Shown piece by piece: positions 11,841 to 20,731 of a stretch of DNA of 64,000 nucleotides. The position numbers and the translations under genes are program-made. Position 1 is the stretch's first letter; each line of letters opens with the position of its first letter. The DNA comes from an uncultured Collinsella sp. (lineage in GTDB: Bacteria > Actinomycetota > Coriobacteriia > Coriobacteriales > Coriobacteriaceae), in NCBI GenBank assembly GCA_900549745.1, contig URPJ01000001.1:129514-193513 (forward strand), given 5' to 3'. Under the pieces are notes generated by a model, which ran no database searches, had not been told where the DNA came from, and saw nothing but the letters and a program-made list of their open reading frames with translations.

Positions 11841-13292
11841 ATGGCGGACAAGAACGCAGAAGTTGCAGTCGAGGATAACGGCGGCATGAAGAAAACGCTC
11901 TCGCTCTGGAACTTCTTCACCATCGGCTTTGGTGCCATTATCGGTACCGGTTGGGTTCTGCAGGTCGGCGACTGGATGGTCGTGGGCGGCGGTCCCGTTC
12001 CCGCTATGATCGCATTCCTCTTGGGTGCAATCTTCCTCGTGCCCGTCGGAGCTGTTTTCGGTGAGCTCACGGCTGCTATCCCCATCTCGGGCGGCATCGT
12101 CGAGTATGTCGATCGTAGCTTTGGCCGTACGCTGAGCTACATCACCGGATGGCTTTTGGCCCTGGGCAACGGTATCCTGTGTCCGTGGGAGGCCATCGCC
12201 ATCTCGACCCTCGTGTCCGAGATGTTCGGCAGCCTGCCCGGTCTTGAGTGGCTGCGCGCCGTCAAGCTCTACACCATCCTGGGGGCCGACGTTTACCTGT
12301 TCCCGACGCTGATCGCGCTCGGCTTTGCAGTCTACGTCATCTTCCTCAACTTCCGCGGCGCCAGCTCGGCCGCCAAGCTCCAGGCCTTCCTGACCAAGGC
12401 TCTGCTCTGCGGCATGCTGCTTGCCATGGGCGTCTCGCTGTTCACCGGCTCGCCGGACAACGCCATGCCCGTGTTCTCCCAGGTCGCCGGCGCTGGCGGC
12501 GGCAAGGCCGCTACCGAGAGCACCAGCCTGTTCGCCGGCATCGTGTCGGTCCTGGTTCTGACCCCGTTCTTCTACGCCGGCTTCGACACCATTCCTCAGC
12601 AGGCTGAGGAAGCAGCCGAGGGCCTCAACTGGAACAAGTTCGGCAAGATCATCTCCCTGGCCCTGCTGGCCGCCGGCGGCTTCTACATGGTCTGTATCTA
12701 CTCGTTCGGCACCATCCTCGACTGGCATGAGTTCGTTAAGAGCCCGGTTCCCGCGCTCGCCTGCCTCAAGGGCATCAACATGCTCCTGTACCTGGCCATG
12801 CTCGTCATCGCCACGCTTGGACCCATGGGCCCGATGAACTCCTTCTACGGCGCCACGAGCCGCATCATGCTCGCCATGGGCCGCAAGGGCCAGTTGCCCG
12901 AGCAGTTCGCCGAGGTCGACCCCAAGTCCGGCGCTCCCAAGCTCGCCTGCGTCGTTCTGGGCGTCATCACCGTCGTCGGTCCGTTCCTGGGCAAGAACAT
13001 GCTCATCCCTCTGACCAACGTGTCGGCTCTCGCCTTCATCTTCTCCTGCGGCATGGTCGCCCTCGCTTGCCTGCGCATGCGCTTCACCGAGCCCGACCTG
13101 CCTCGTCCCTACGAGGTGCCCGGTGGCAAGTTTGGCATCTCCCTCGCTATCGCTGCCTGCGCCATCATCATCGGCCTGCTTGTGATTCCGTTCTCTCCCG
13201 CCTCCCTCAACATGGTGGAGTGGAGCATCGTGATCGGCTGGTTGGCTATTGGCCTGGCCCTCATGGCTTTCACCAATTCCCGCAAAAAGTAA
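11841..13292 (+). CDS. APC-superfamily amino acid permease
   Basis: A 483-residue polytopic membrane protein with about 12 hydrophobic segments. The first, NFFTIGFGAIIGTGWV, carries the helix-1 glycine break that binds substrate in APC transporters. FGELTAAIPISGGIVEYVDR is the matching helix-2/3 motif. It probably imports or exchanges an amino acid, amine or related compound. The amidohydrolase 130 bases downstream suggests that the imported compound is its substrate. AAAGGAGGGG precedes the ATG. C-ending codon bias is strong, as in arcC. The exact substrate cannot be called. Confidence 0.88.
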   Translation: MADKNAEVAVEDNGGMKKTLSLWNFFTIGFGAIIGTGWVLQVGDWMVVGGGPVPAMIAFLLGAIFLVPVGAVFGELTAAIPISGGIVEYVDRSFGRTLSYITGWLLALGNGILCPWEAIAISTLVSEMFGSLPGLEWLRAVKLYTILGADVYLFPTLIALGFAVYVIFLNFRGASSAAKLQAFLTKALLCGMLLAMGVSLFTGSPDNAMPVFSQVAGAGGGKAATESTSLFAGIVSVLVLTPFFYAGFDTIPQQAEEAAEGLNWNKFGKIISLALLAAGGFYMVCIYSFGTILDWHEFVKSPVPALACLKGINMLLYLAMLVIATLGPMGPMNSFYGATSRIMLAMGRKGQLPEQFAEVDPKSGAPKLACVVLGVITVVGPFLGKNMLIPLTNVSALAFIFSCGMVALACLRMRFTEPDLPRPYEVPGGKFGISLAIAACAIIIGLLVIPFSPASLNMVEWSIVIGWLAIGLALMAFTNSRKK

Positions 13293-13423
13293 CGCCTAGC
13301 CGGGGCGGATCAGGTGCGCGGGCCCCTCTCTTCCGCGCACCGAACCCGGCGCCACTTGGGTAGCTTTGTGAGGCCTTAACCCAACACGGCCTCGCCCACT
13401 ATATGGATCCATAAGGAGGAACC

Positions 13424-14701
13424 ATGTCCACTAAGTATGCAATCGTTGGCGGCAAGCTCATCGACGGTACCGGTGCCGAGCCGGTCGAGAACTCCCTCGT
13501 TCTCGTCGACGACAACGGCAAGATCGAGTACGCCGGCGCCATGCAGGACCTTCCCGAGGGCGTTGAGGTCATCGACGCCGCCGGCAAGACCGTCCTTCCC
13601 GGCCTGATCGACACCCACCTGCACTTCTCGGGCAACTTGACCGACGATGACACCGACTGGGTCATGCAGCCGCTCCTCGAAAAGCAGGCCGTCGCCGTCA
13701 AGCAAGCCTACGACTGCCTCACCCACGGCCTCACCACCGTCTGCGAGATCGGCCGCTTTGGTATCCAGATCCGTGACTGCATCGACAAGGGCGTCTTCAA
13801 GGGCCCGCGCGTTCTGGCCACCGGCCTTGGCTTCTGCCGCGTTGCCGGCCACGGCGACTCCCACCACTGCAGCCAGGAGCTCAACAAGGAATCGCACCCC
13901 TGGGGCGATCAGGTCGACGGTCCTTGGGATCTGCGCAAGGCCGTCCGTCGTCGCCTGCGCGAGAACCCCGATGCCATCAAGATCTGGGCTACCGGTGGCG
14001 GCATCTGGCGCTGGGACTCCGGCCGCGACCAGCACTATTGCTCCGAGGAGATCCAGGCCGTGGTCGAAGAGGCAAAGATGGTCGGCATCCCCGTGTGGAG
14101 CCACTGCTACAACAACCACGCCGCTGCCTACGACTCCGTCCGCTTTGGCTGCGAGCAGCTGATTCACGGCTTCGATATCGATGAGCGCACCATGGACCTC
14201 ATGGCCGAGCAGGGTACCTTCTTCACCCCGACGATCGCCTTCCTGCCCACCTGGTACGCCACCTATCCGCCCGTCTACGTCCCCGAGCTGCACGACAAGT
14301 ACGAGGGCACCCTGGTCGAGAAGGAGCTGCAGCGCAACTACGACTGCCTGCGCGAGGCTAAGAAGCGCGGCGTCGTCATGACGATCGGCTCCGACTCCTT
14401 CTCCTTCGTCACCCCGTACGGCACCTGCTCCATCGAGGAGATGTACGAGTTCGTCGACAAGATCGGCTTCACCCCGGTCGAGACCATCACCTGTGCAACC
14501 CTCAACGGTGCCAAGATGTGCCACATCGAGGACGAGACCGGTTCCATCGAGGCCGGCAAGTGCGCCGACCTGCTGGTCGTCAACGGTGACGTCGCTGCCG
14601 ACATCCACGTGCTCAACACTGACAACATGGACGTCATCATGAAGGACGGCTGGATTGTCGAGGCCGGCACCTTCGGCGAGGCAAACAAGTACAGCGCCTA
14701 A
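13424..14701 (+). CDS. Amidohydrolase-superfamily metal-dependent hydrolase
   Basis: A 425-residue cytoplasmic enzyme of the imidazolonepropionase/prolidase-like amidohydrolase group. The metal ligands are visible: DTHLHFSG near residue 65, the candidate carboxylated lysine in AIKIWATGG near 186, histidines in PVWSHCYNNHA and QLIHGFD near 230-250, and Asp in TIGSDSF near 324. It ends with the usual beta-sandwich return (ADLLVVNGDV). Known relatives cleave cyclic amides or Xaa-Pro and other dipeptides. AAGGAGG precedes the ATG. It follows the APC permease and is probably a catabolic partner to it. Confidence 0.85.
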   Translation: MSTKYAIVGGKLIDGTGAEPVENSLVLVDDNGKIEYAGAMQDLPEGVEVIDAAGKTVLPGLIDTHLHFSGNLTDDDTDWVMQPLLEKQAVAVKQAYDCLTHGLTTVCEIGRFGIQIRDCIDKGVFKGPRVLATGLGFCRVAGHGDSHHCSQELNKESHPWGDQVDGPWDLRKAVRRRLRENPDAIKIWATGGGIWRWDSGRDQHYCSEEIQAVVEEAKMVGIPVWSHCYNNHAAAYDSVRFGCEQLIHGFDIDERTMDLMAEQGTFFTPTIAFLPTWYATYPPVYVPELHDKYEGTLVEKELQRNYDCLREAKKRGVVMTIGSDSFSFVTPYGTCSIEEMYEFVDKIGFTPVETITCATLNGAKMCHIEDETGSIEAGKCADLLVVNGDVAADIHVLNTDNMDVIMKDGWIVEAGTFGEANKYSA

Positions 14702-14759
14702 GCTACCGTTCATCGATGGCTTGATGTAAAACACAGTATTTGATTGCATAATGCAATGG

Positions 14760-14785
14760 AGAGGGTCGCTTGCGGCCCTCTTTAT
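14760..14785 (+). terminator. Terminator after the amidohydrolase gene
   Basis: A compact stem of about 9 bp with a two-base loop (gagggtcgc with gcggccctc) followed by tttatt. Its position argues against starting the next gene at 14751. Confidence 0.65.
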
Positions 14786-14819
14786 TGCTATGGGGTGCGT
14801 CAGTAAGAAGGAGATGACG

Positions 14820-16205
14820 GTGGATCTCAATAGGCTGATTCTAGGCAAGAGCTACAACTCTACCAAGGTCTTTCGTACCGCTCAGCATGTGGTTCAAGCC
14901 ATCTTGCTCGGTATTGTCGTCCCGCTGCTTATCCTGCTGCTCATCTGGGATCTAACCGATAATCCCAATCCCGTTCCGGGCGTTGTCGTTATTGCCGGCA
15001 TGGTCATGCTGTGCTTCTTTTTCTCGTATGTCTTTGTGGTCCCCGACGACCTCACATCGAGCGCAACCGACCGTACGCTCGCCATCGCATCAAAAATATT
15101 CGCCTACACGTCGCGCGGCCTTACGCCCGAAGCGGCCCTGGGCGCCTCTAAAATTATCCTGTCCGAGACCATCGCCTCTGCCATTTGCTTTACCGACGGC
15201 AAGCAGGTGTTGGCAAGCTGGGGCGAGGACTCGGCAAAGTGCCCCGCCGGCACCCCGGTCGTGCTCAAGACCACGCTCAGTGTGATTGAGACGGGCGAGC
15301 AGAGCGTGTTTTCGCGTGACACCTCCAATGAGACGGGCGGCTATTTTCCCCGCCTGCGCGCCGGCATCGTCGCGCCGCTTACCGTGCGCGGGCATTGCGT
15401 GGGCACGCTCGAGCTGTATTATCCCCGTCTGAGCAGCATCGATATGCGCCAGACGGCGCTTGCCTCGGGCTTTGCCGACCTCATTTCCACGCAACTTGCG
15501 AGCTTTGAGCTCGAGCGCCAGGACGAGCTTACGGCCCGCGTGGAGCTGCGCGCCTTGCAATCGCAGGTCGATCCTCATTTTCTGTTTAACACCATCAGCA
15601 CCATCGTGTCGCTCGTACGTACCGAGCCGGACAAGGCCAGGTCGCTGCTGATTGACTTTTCCAATTACTACCGTCAGACGCTTTCTGATTCCGATACCCT
15701 CACAACGCTCGAGCACGAGGTGGAACAGGGCACTCGCTATATCAATCTAATGCAGGCTCGTTATGGCGACGGCCGTCTGCGCGTTTCGGTCGACATCGAC
15801 TTTGAGGTGCGCGACAGCCTGGTGCCGCCGTTTATCTTGCAGCCGCTGCTCGAAAACTGCATCAAGCATGCGCAGCGCGAGACCGAGCCGCTTTCTATTC
15901 GTGTTAGGGCTTTTGAGACCGATGACGGCTTGGAGATCATCGTCGAAGATGACGGCATCGGTATGAGCGAAGAAGTCTGCGCGCATCTGTTTGAGCAACA
16001 TCGCCGAGAGGAGCCCGAGAGCATTACCGCCGACGGCTCCATCAAGCGAGGTTGCGGTCTGGCGCTCTTCAACGTGCTTCAGCGCATCCATTTCTTTTAC
16101 GGAGAAGATTCCGGCATGCGCGTGGAGTCCCAGGAGGACGTGGGAACGCAGGTTATCGTCGAGCTGAACGGCGAGCCGCATGAGCCGGCGCCGTTGACGG
16201 CGTAG
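14820..16205 (+). CDS. LytS/YpdA-type sensor histidine kinase (pair 1)
   Basis: Two hydrophobic segments in the first 75 residues anchor the protein in the membrane. A GAF-like sensor region follows (about 95-235). The His_kinase domain then has the phospho-His in QVDPHFLFNTIS near 255, and the HATPase domain has LLENCIKHA and VEDDGIGMS. The GTG at 14820 was chosen because AAGAAGGAG sits six bases upstream. Upstream in-frame ATGs at 14751 and 14814 lie in a terminator stem or touch the ribosome site. It pairs with the LytTR regulator 35 bases downstream. The stimulus is unknown. Confidence 0.9.
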   Translation: MDLNRLILGKSYNSTKVFRTAQHVVQAILLGIVVPLLILLLIWDLTDNPNPVPGVVVIAGMVMLCFFFSYVFVVPDDLTSSATDRTLAIASKIFAYTSRGLTPEAALGASKIILSETIASAICFTDGKQVLASWGEDSAKCPAGTPVVLKTTLSVIETGEQSVFSRDTSNETGGYFPRLRAGIVAPLTVRGHCVGTLELYYPRLSSIDMRQTALASGFADLISTQLASFELERQDELTARVELRALQSQVDPHFLFNTISTIVSLVRTEPDKARSLLIDFSNYYRQTLSDSDTLTTLEHEVEQGTRYINLMQARYGDGRLRVSVDIDFEVRDSLVPPFILQPLLENCIKHAQRETEPLSIRVRAFETDDGLEIIVEDDGIGMSEEVCAHLFEQHRREEPESITADGSIKRGCGLALFNVLQRIHFFYGEDSGMRVESQEDVGTQVIVELNGEPHEPAPLTA

Positions 16206-16240
16206 CACGCGAGTGTATTGAGGAGAGAGAGGAAGCGAAC

Positions 16241-16975
16241 ATGTCCGAAGGCTGGAACATCCTGGTGGTTGATGACGAGCCTCCCATTAGGGCTGAGCTA
16301 CGCTATCTGTTGGAAAAGGATACGCGTGTAGGTCAGATTGCCGAGGCGGGCAATGTCACCGAAGCAGTGGAGTCGATTCTGTCGAACAAGCCCGACGTGC
16401 TGTTTTTAGACATTACCATGCCCGGTCGCTCGGGAATTGAGCTTGCCGAGACGCTGCAGAACCTAAAGACGCCGCCGGTCGTGGTGTTTGTGACGGCATT
16501 TGCCGAGTATGCGGCTGATGCCTATAACCTCGATGCTGTCGATTACATCGTTAAACCGGTCGAGGATGCCCGCTTGTCAAAGGCACTCGACAAGATCGAG
16601 ACTGCCCTGGGCGCTCGCCGTGTCGTCCATGCTCCGCACCAGCCTTTGCGCTTGACGGTGGATCGCGGGGGTAAAAGGGTGTTCATTCCCGTGGCGGATG
16701 TCTGCTACTTTGAGGCGCGCGCCGATTTTTGCAACGCCGTTTGCGCCGAGGGAACATACCTGATCAACGAGTCGATTTCCTCGCTCGAGCGGCGTCTGGC
16801 CCCCGAGGGCTTTATCCGTGTCCACCGCAGCTATCTGGTCAATTTGGAGGACGTGCACAATGTTGAGATTGGCTCCACGGGGTTGATGGAGCTCAGGCTC
16901 GACCGCGTGAGCTCGACGGTGCCGGTGTCCCGTCGTCGTGCCGCCGAGGTCAAGTCGCACCTGGGACTTGCGTAA
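16241..16975 (+). CDS. LytTR-family response regulator (pair 1)
   Basis: A 244-residue two-domain regulator. The receiver domain has acidic residues in VVDDEP near 10-15, the phospho-Asp in LFLDITMPG near 60, and VTAFAEYA and YIVKPVE near the end. A LytTR DNA-binding domain follows from about 135, with FIPVADVCYFEA and GFIRVHRSYLVNLE. It acts with the upstream kinase. Kinases of this family typically control peptide or pyruvate uptake and autolysis genes. No lrg/cid or cstA homologue lies in this window. Confidence 0.93.
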   Translation: MSEGWNILVVDDEPPIRAELRYLLEKDTRVGQIAEAGNVTEAVESILSNKPDVLFLDITMPGRSGIELAETLQNLKTPPVVVFVTAFAEYAADAYNLDAVDYIVKPVEDARLSKALDKIETALGARRVVHAPHQPLRLTVDRGGKRVFIPVADVCYFEARADFCNAVCAEGTYLINESISSLERRLAPEGFIRVHRSYLVNLEDVHNVEIGSTGLMELRLDRVSSTVPVSRRRAAEVKSHLGLA

Positions 16976-17067
16976 GAGGCTGGCGTGCCGTCGTTTACCA
17001 TCGCAGGTTTGGCACGGGCGCGCGGTGGGCATAATGGGTGGCATCGAATGAAATCGAAAGGATCATT

Positions 17068-18012
17068 ATGCCCGCGCTTATCACCCATCATCTGTTTGGC
17101 GAGGAAAGCATCGACCGTCTTCCGCAGGGCGTCATCACGTCCGATGAAGAGCGCATTGCCTTTATCTTGGGCAACCAAGGCCCCGACCCGTTTTTCTTTC
17201 ACATTCTGACACCGCGTGTTTCCGACTGTACGCTGCTGGCGCAGGTCATGCATCGCTCGCGCATGTCTCGCCAGTTCGCGTGCCTGCGCGACGGCGTGTC
17301 CCATCTGCTGCCGCGCGACGCCAGCTTGGGTCGCGCCTTTGCGCTGGGCCTGCTGTCTCATTACGTGCTCGACCGCAACGCCCATCCCTTTGTCTATGAG
17401 CAACAGTTTGGCATCGTGGAGTCCGATCCCGAGCTGGAGGATTCGGGCAGCCAGGTCCATGCGGTGCTCGAGAGCGACCTGGATGTACTGATGCTGCAGC
17501 TTAAGCGCGATGGCGCTACGGTCGACGATTACCCGCCGGCGGGCGAGATCGTCACCACCGATCGCATCAATCGCGTGGCCGGCGTGCTGATGAGCTATGT
17601 TGCCGGACGCGTGTACGGCATTGACATTCCGGCGGGGGAGTACGGTGCTGCCGTTGCCAATATGCAGCGACTTTACCGTGCGATTGAGCCGGCCGGCTCC
17701 GTAAAGACGCGCGCGATCTCGCTGGTTGAGGGGTTGGTGCACGACTACTCGCTGCTCGACGGCCTTGCCCATCGCGTGACGACGGAGCTGCCCGAGCGCA
17801 CTGGCAATCTGGGTCATCTGGCGTGGAAGAATCCCTTTACCGATGAGGTCTCGAATGAGAGTTTCCCCGAGGTCTTTGACCGCGCGCTGCTCGATTACGA
17901 GCTCACCGTTGCCCGCTTTATCGAGACCGGTGACATGGATGCCGTGACCGGCCATATCAACTATAGCGGCCGCGTACTCGACGCCGACGAGGAGTTCGAC
18001 CGCGAGGAGTAG
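17068..18012 (+). CDS. Zinc-dependent phospholipase C-like family protein
   Basis: About 314 residues with no clear signal peptide. Motifs typical of the Zn_dep_PLPC domain are an N-terminal MPALITHHLFGE, GNQGPDPFFFHI near 45, and LGLLSHYVLDRNAHPFVYE near 100, which together supply His and Asp metal ligands. The start at 17068 follows GAAAGGA. An in-frame ATG at 17038 lacks a site. Family members are often called hypothetical or phospholipase C, and the true substrate is unproven. It follows the two-component pair by about 90 bases. Confidence 0.7.
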   Translation: MPALITHHLFGEESIDRLPQGVITSDEERIAFILGNQGPDPFFFHILTPRVSDCTLLAQVMHRSRMSRQFACLRDGVSHLLPRDASLGRAFALGLLSHYVLDRNAHPFVYEQQFGIVESDPELEDSGSQVHAVLESDLDVLMLQLKRDGATVDDYPPAGEIVTTDRINRVAGVLMSYVAGRVYGIDIPAGEYGAAVANMQRLYRAIEPAGSVKTRAISLVEGLVHDYSLLDGLAHRVTTELPERTGNLGHLAWKNPFTDEVSNESFPEVFDRALLDYELTVARFIETGDMDAVTGHINYSGRVLDADEEFDREE

Positions 18013-18113
18013 GACCCGTGCGTGCCCCTTTGCCGAATCCTTACCAGCGCTTCTGTGCAATTGGGGTACGATGAACTAACTGCATATCGGGCGAATACGA
18101 AGGGGCCCTGTCC

Positions 18114-19373
18114 ATGAAATACACCAAGCTCGAGCGTAACTGGGTTATGTACGATGTGGGCAATTCGGCCCTCGTGTTGCTCAATACCTCGGTGGTGCCC
18201 ATCTACTTTAACGCCATCAATACCGGTGCTTCCTCGGCAGACCTGGTGGTCGCTTGGGGCAACGCTCAGACGATCGCCTCGCTGGTCATTGCCATGCTCA
18301 TGCCCATTCTGGGCGCGCTTGCCGATTACGCCGGCAACAAGATTAAGTTCTTCTTGGGCTTCTTCCTCACGGGCCTGGTTCTTTGCCTGGCGCAGGCTAT
18401 CCCAATGTCTGCCATGGCATTTTTGACCGTGTACGTGCTGTGCACCATCGGCCTTAACTCTTCTATGACGTTCTACGACGCCATGCTGCCCGACATTACC
18501 ACCGACGAGCGCATGGACGCCGTGTCCAGCTCGGGCTATGCCTGGGGCTACATCGGTTCCACCGTTCCGTTCATCATCTGCCTGGCGCTCATCATGGGTG
18601 GCCCCGCTCTTGGCGTCCCCACCATGCTGGCAACGCGTCTGTCGTTTATCATCACTGGTGCTTGGTGGCTCATCTTTACCCTGCCGCTCATTCGCACCTA
18701 TAAGCAAAAGTACGGTCGCGAGCGCGGTCCCGAGGACACCATCGGCCACATCGTGGGCGGTGTGTTCTCCGAGGTCGGACACACCATGCGCGAGATCGCC
18801 CACAACAAGACCGTGCTGGTCTACATGATCGCGTTCTTCTTCTATATCGATGGCGTCCACACGGTCATTTCCATGGCTACCAGCTACGGCTCGGCTTTAG
18901 GCATCGACTCGACCCAGCTGGTGCTGGCGCTGCTCGTTACGCAGTTTGTGGCCTTTCCGTCTGCCATCATCTACGGCAAGCTCGCCGGACGCGTGGGCAC
19001 GCTCAACATGATCCTGGTGGCCGTCGCCGCCTACATGGGCATTGTGCTGTTCGCCGCATTCTTCCTAAAGACCGCCTTCGAATTTTGGGTGCTTGCCATT
19101 ATGGTCGGCCTGTTCCAGGGCGGCGTGCAAGCGCTCAGCCGTAGCTACTTTGGCCGCATTATCCCCAAGGAAAAGTCCAACGAGTACTACGGCTTCTTTG
19201 ACATCTTTGGTCGTTATGCAAGCGTCATGGGCACCTTCCTGGTGTCGGTCGTCACCTCGCTGACCGGCAACCCGTCGCTGGGCGTCCTTTCCATTGGCGT
19301 GCTGCTGATCGTTGGCTTTATGCTGCTGGTTCGCCTGTCCCGCATGACTCAGGCGGCAGAGCAGACCGCATAG
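18114..19373 (+). CDS. MFS transporter of the Atg22/UMF1-like group
   Basis: A 419-residue protein with about 12 hydrophobic segments. The N-terminal NWVMYDVGNSALV is the characteristic MYDxANSA-type start of the UMF1 family. NSSMTFYDAMLPDI and the later GGVQALSRSYFGRIIP are further family blocks. It is probably an amino acid or peptide-breakdown-product effluxer by analogy with yeast Atg22, but bacterial substrates are not established. Transcribed alone or with its upstream neighbour, it ends at a terminator near 19488. Confidence 0.88.
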   Translation: MKYTKLERNWVMYDVGNSALVLLNTSVVPIYFNAINTGASSADLVVAWGNAQTIASLVIAMLMPILGALADYAGNKIKFFLGFFLTGLVLCLAQAIPMSAMAFLTVYVLCTIGLNSSMTFYDAMLPDITTDERMDAVSSSGYAWGYIGSTVPFIICLALIMGGPALGVPTMLATRLSFIITGAWWLIFTLPLIRTYKQKYGRERGPEDTIGHIVGGVFSEVGHTMREIAHNKTVLVYMIAFFFYIDGVHTVISMATSYGSALGIDSTQLVLALLVTQFVAFPSAIIYGKLAGRVGTLNMILVAVAAYMGIVLFAAFFLKTAFEFWVLAIMVGLFQGGVQALSRSYFGRIIPKEKSNEYYGFFDIFGRYASVMGTFLVSVVTSLTGNPSLGVLSIGVLLIVGFMLLVRLSRMTQAAEQTA

Positions 19374-19487
19374 GAGCGAGCGGCTATTGGGCCTGTCCGC
19401 GGTACTCTTTTGGGGTTATCCGCAATAAACATTGCGACTTGCGAGCAATGATTTGCCCAAGTGGGTATGATGGAATCAGCTAGGTCG

Positions 19488-19523
19488 CGGGGCGTCGCCT
19501 GTGTTTGGCGGCGCCCCGTTTTT
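19488..19523 (+). terminator. Terminator between transporter and glycosyltransferase
   Basis: A stem of ggggcg-tcgcc with ggcg-gcgcccc, then gttttt. It lies immediately before the ribosome site of the next gene, so it might also work as an attenuator. Confidence 0.7.
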
Positions 19524-19543
19524 GTGTTGCAGGGAGGGAAGGC

Positions 19544-20731
19544 ATGAACGCCACGGTTGTGATTCCAACATATTGGGCAGACGACGAGGCCCATGCAAAC
19601 GCTCCCGGCGTCTATGACCACTCGACGAAGCTCAACGCCACCAATCCCGAGCTCGACCGCTGCCTGGCCTCGCTCGAGCAGGTGCACGACATTCCGAGGA
19701 TTATCCTTTTGGTGGTCTGCCCCATCTCGGTCACGGCTGATGTGTCGAAGCGCGTCCACGAAATCGTCGACGCGCACCCTTCGCTCAAGGTCACCGTGGT
19801 TACCAACACCCAGGCATCGCGTATCGCCGACCGTGTGGCGCAGATTGCTCCCAAGGGCTCGGGCGAGTGCGTGAGTCTGCGCGGATACGGCGCCATTCGC
19901 AATATGGGGCTTGCCTGCGCTGCGGTGCTCGGCCACGATGCCGTTGTCTTTTTGGATGACGACGAGACCGTTATCGATGCCGACTTTATGAAGCGCGCGA
20001 CCTATGCACTGGGCCAGCAGACGCGTCAAGGCCTGCCGATTTTGGTTAAGAGCGGTTACTTTTACGATCGAGACGGATCGCCGTTGGCGCCCACGGACAA
20101 GGTGGGCATTTGCCATCGTTGGTGGACCAAACGCATCGAGTTTAATCGCTGGATGAAAAAGGCGCTCTCGGGCACCCGTATTTCGCGTTCAAACTACGTG
20201 TGCGGCGGCCTTGTGGCACTTCATGCCCGCGCCTTTACCCGTGTGGCGTTTGACCCGTTTATCACCCGAGGCGAGGACTTGGATTACCTCTTTAACATGC
20301 GCATGTTTGGCTACGACGTGTGGTTCGATAACGAGTGGACCGTGCGCCATCTGCCTCCGGAGTCCGAAAAGCGCTCACCGCGCTTTATGCAGGATGTATA
20401 CCGTTGGTACTACGAACGGGCCAAGTTGACATTCGCCGCGCATCAAAAGGAGCTCATTCCCGTTACGGCGGCATCGCTCATGCCCTACCCGGGCCCGTGG
20501 ATTTCGCGCGAGCTCGACGACCGCGTGCGCAAGACCGCTATGGTCCGCAGCGTGTTTACCCGCGAGCATGAGGGCTACCTGCGCATCTGGCGCCATGGTA
20601 TCGACGAGGCAAAGGTCTATGCGCGCCAAAACGCTGCAAGCTACCTGCGTTTCCAGAGCTTTTGGCCCAAGATCATGGACGGGCTTTGGCGTGACGCACA
20701 ACTGATCAGTATCCTGGAGGGGGCCGAATGA
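19544..20731 (+). CDS. Family 2-like glycosyltransferase
   Basis: A 395-residue cytoplasmic GT-A fold protein. It opens with ATVVIPTYW, has the nucleotide-sugar/metal motif VFLDDDETVIDADF near 143-157, and the acceptor-side region SNYVCGGLVALHARAF near 215-230 followed by RGEDLDYLFNMR, the ED-type catalytic motif. No membrane segment is apparent. The start at 19544 follows AGGGAGGG. It overlaps the next gene (a LytS kinase) by four bases (ATGA), so the two are co-translated. The sugar and acceptor are unknown. Confidence 0.82.
   Translation: MNATVVIPTYWADDEAHANAPGVYDHSTKLNATNPELDRCLASLEQVHDIPRIILLVVCPISVTADVSKRVHEIVDAHPSLKVTVVTNTQASRIADRVAQIAPKGSGECVSLRGYGAIRNMGLACAAVLGHDAVVFLDDDETVIDADFMKRATYALGQQTRQGLPILVKSGYFYDRDGSPLAPTDKVGICHRWWTKRIEFNRWMKKALSGTRISRSNYVCGGLVALHARAFTRVAFDPFITRGEDLDYLFNMRMFGYDVWFDNEWTVRHLPPESEKRSPRFMQDVYRWYYERAKLTFAAHQKELIPVTAASLMPYPGPWISRELDDRVRKTAMVRSVFTREHEGYLRIWRHGIDEAKVYARQNAASYLRFQSFWPKIMDGLWRDAQLISILEGAE

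Noticed and set aside
14751..14819. Upstream start for the first LytS kinase
   Set aside because: This segment forms the terminator hairpin of the preceding gene and lacks a ribosome site. The GTG at 14820 is better placed.
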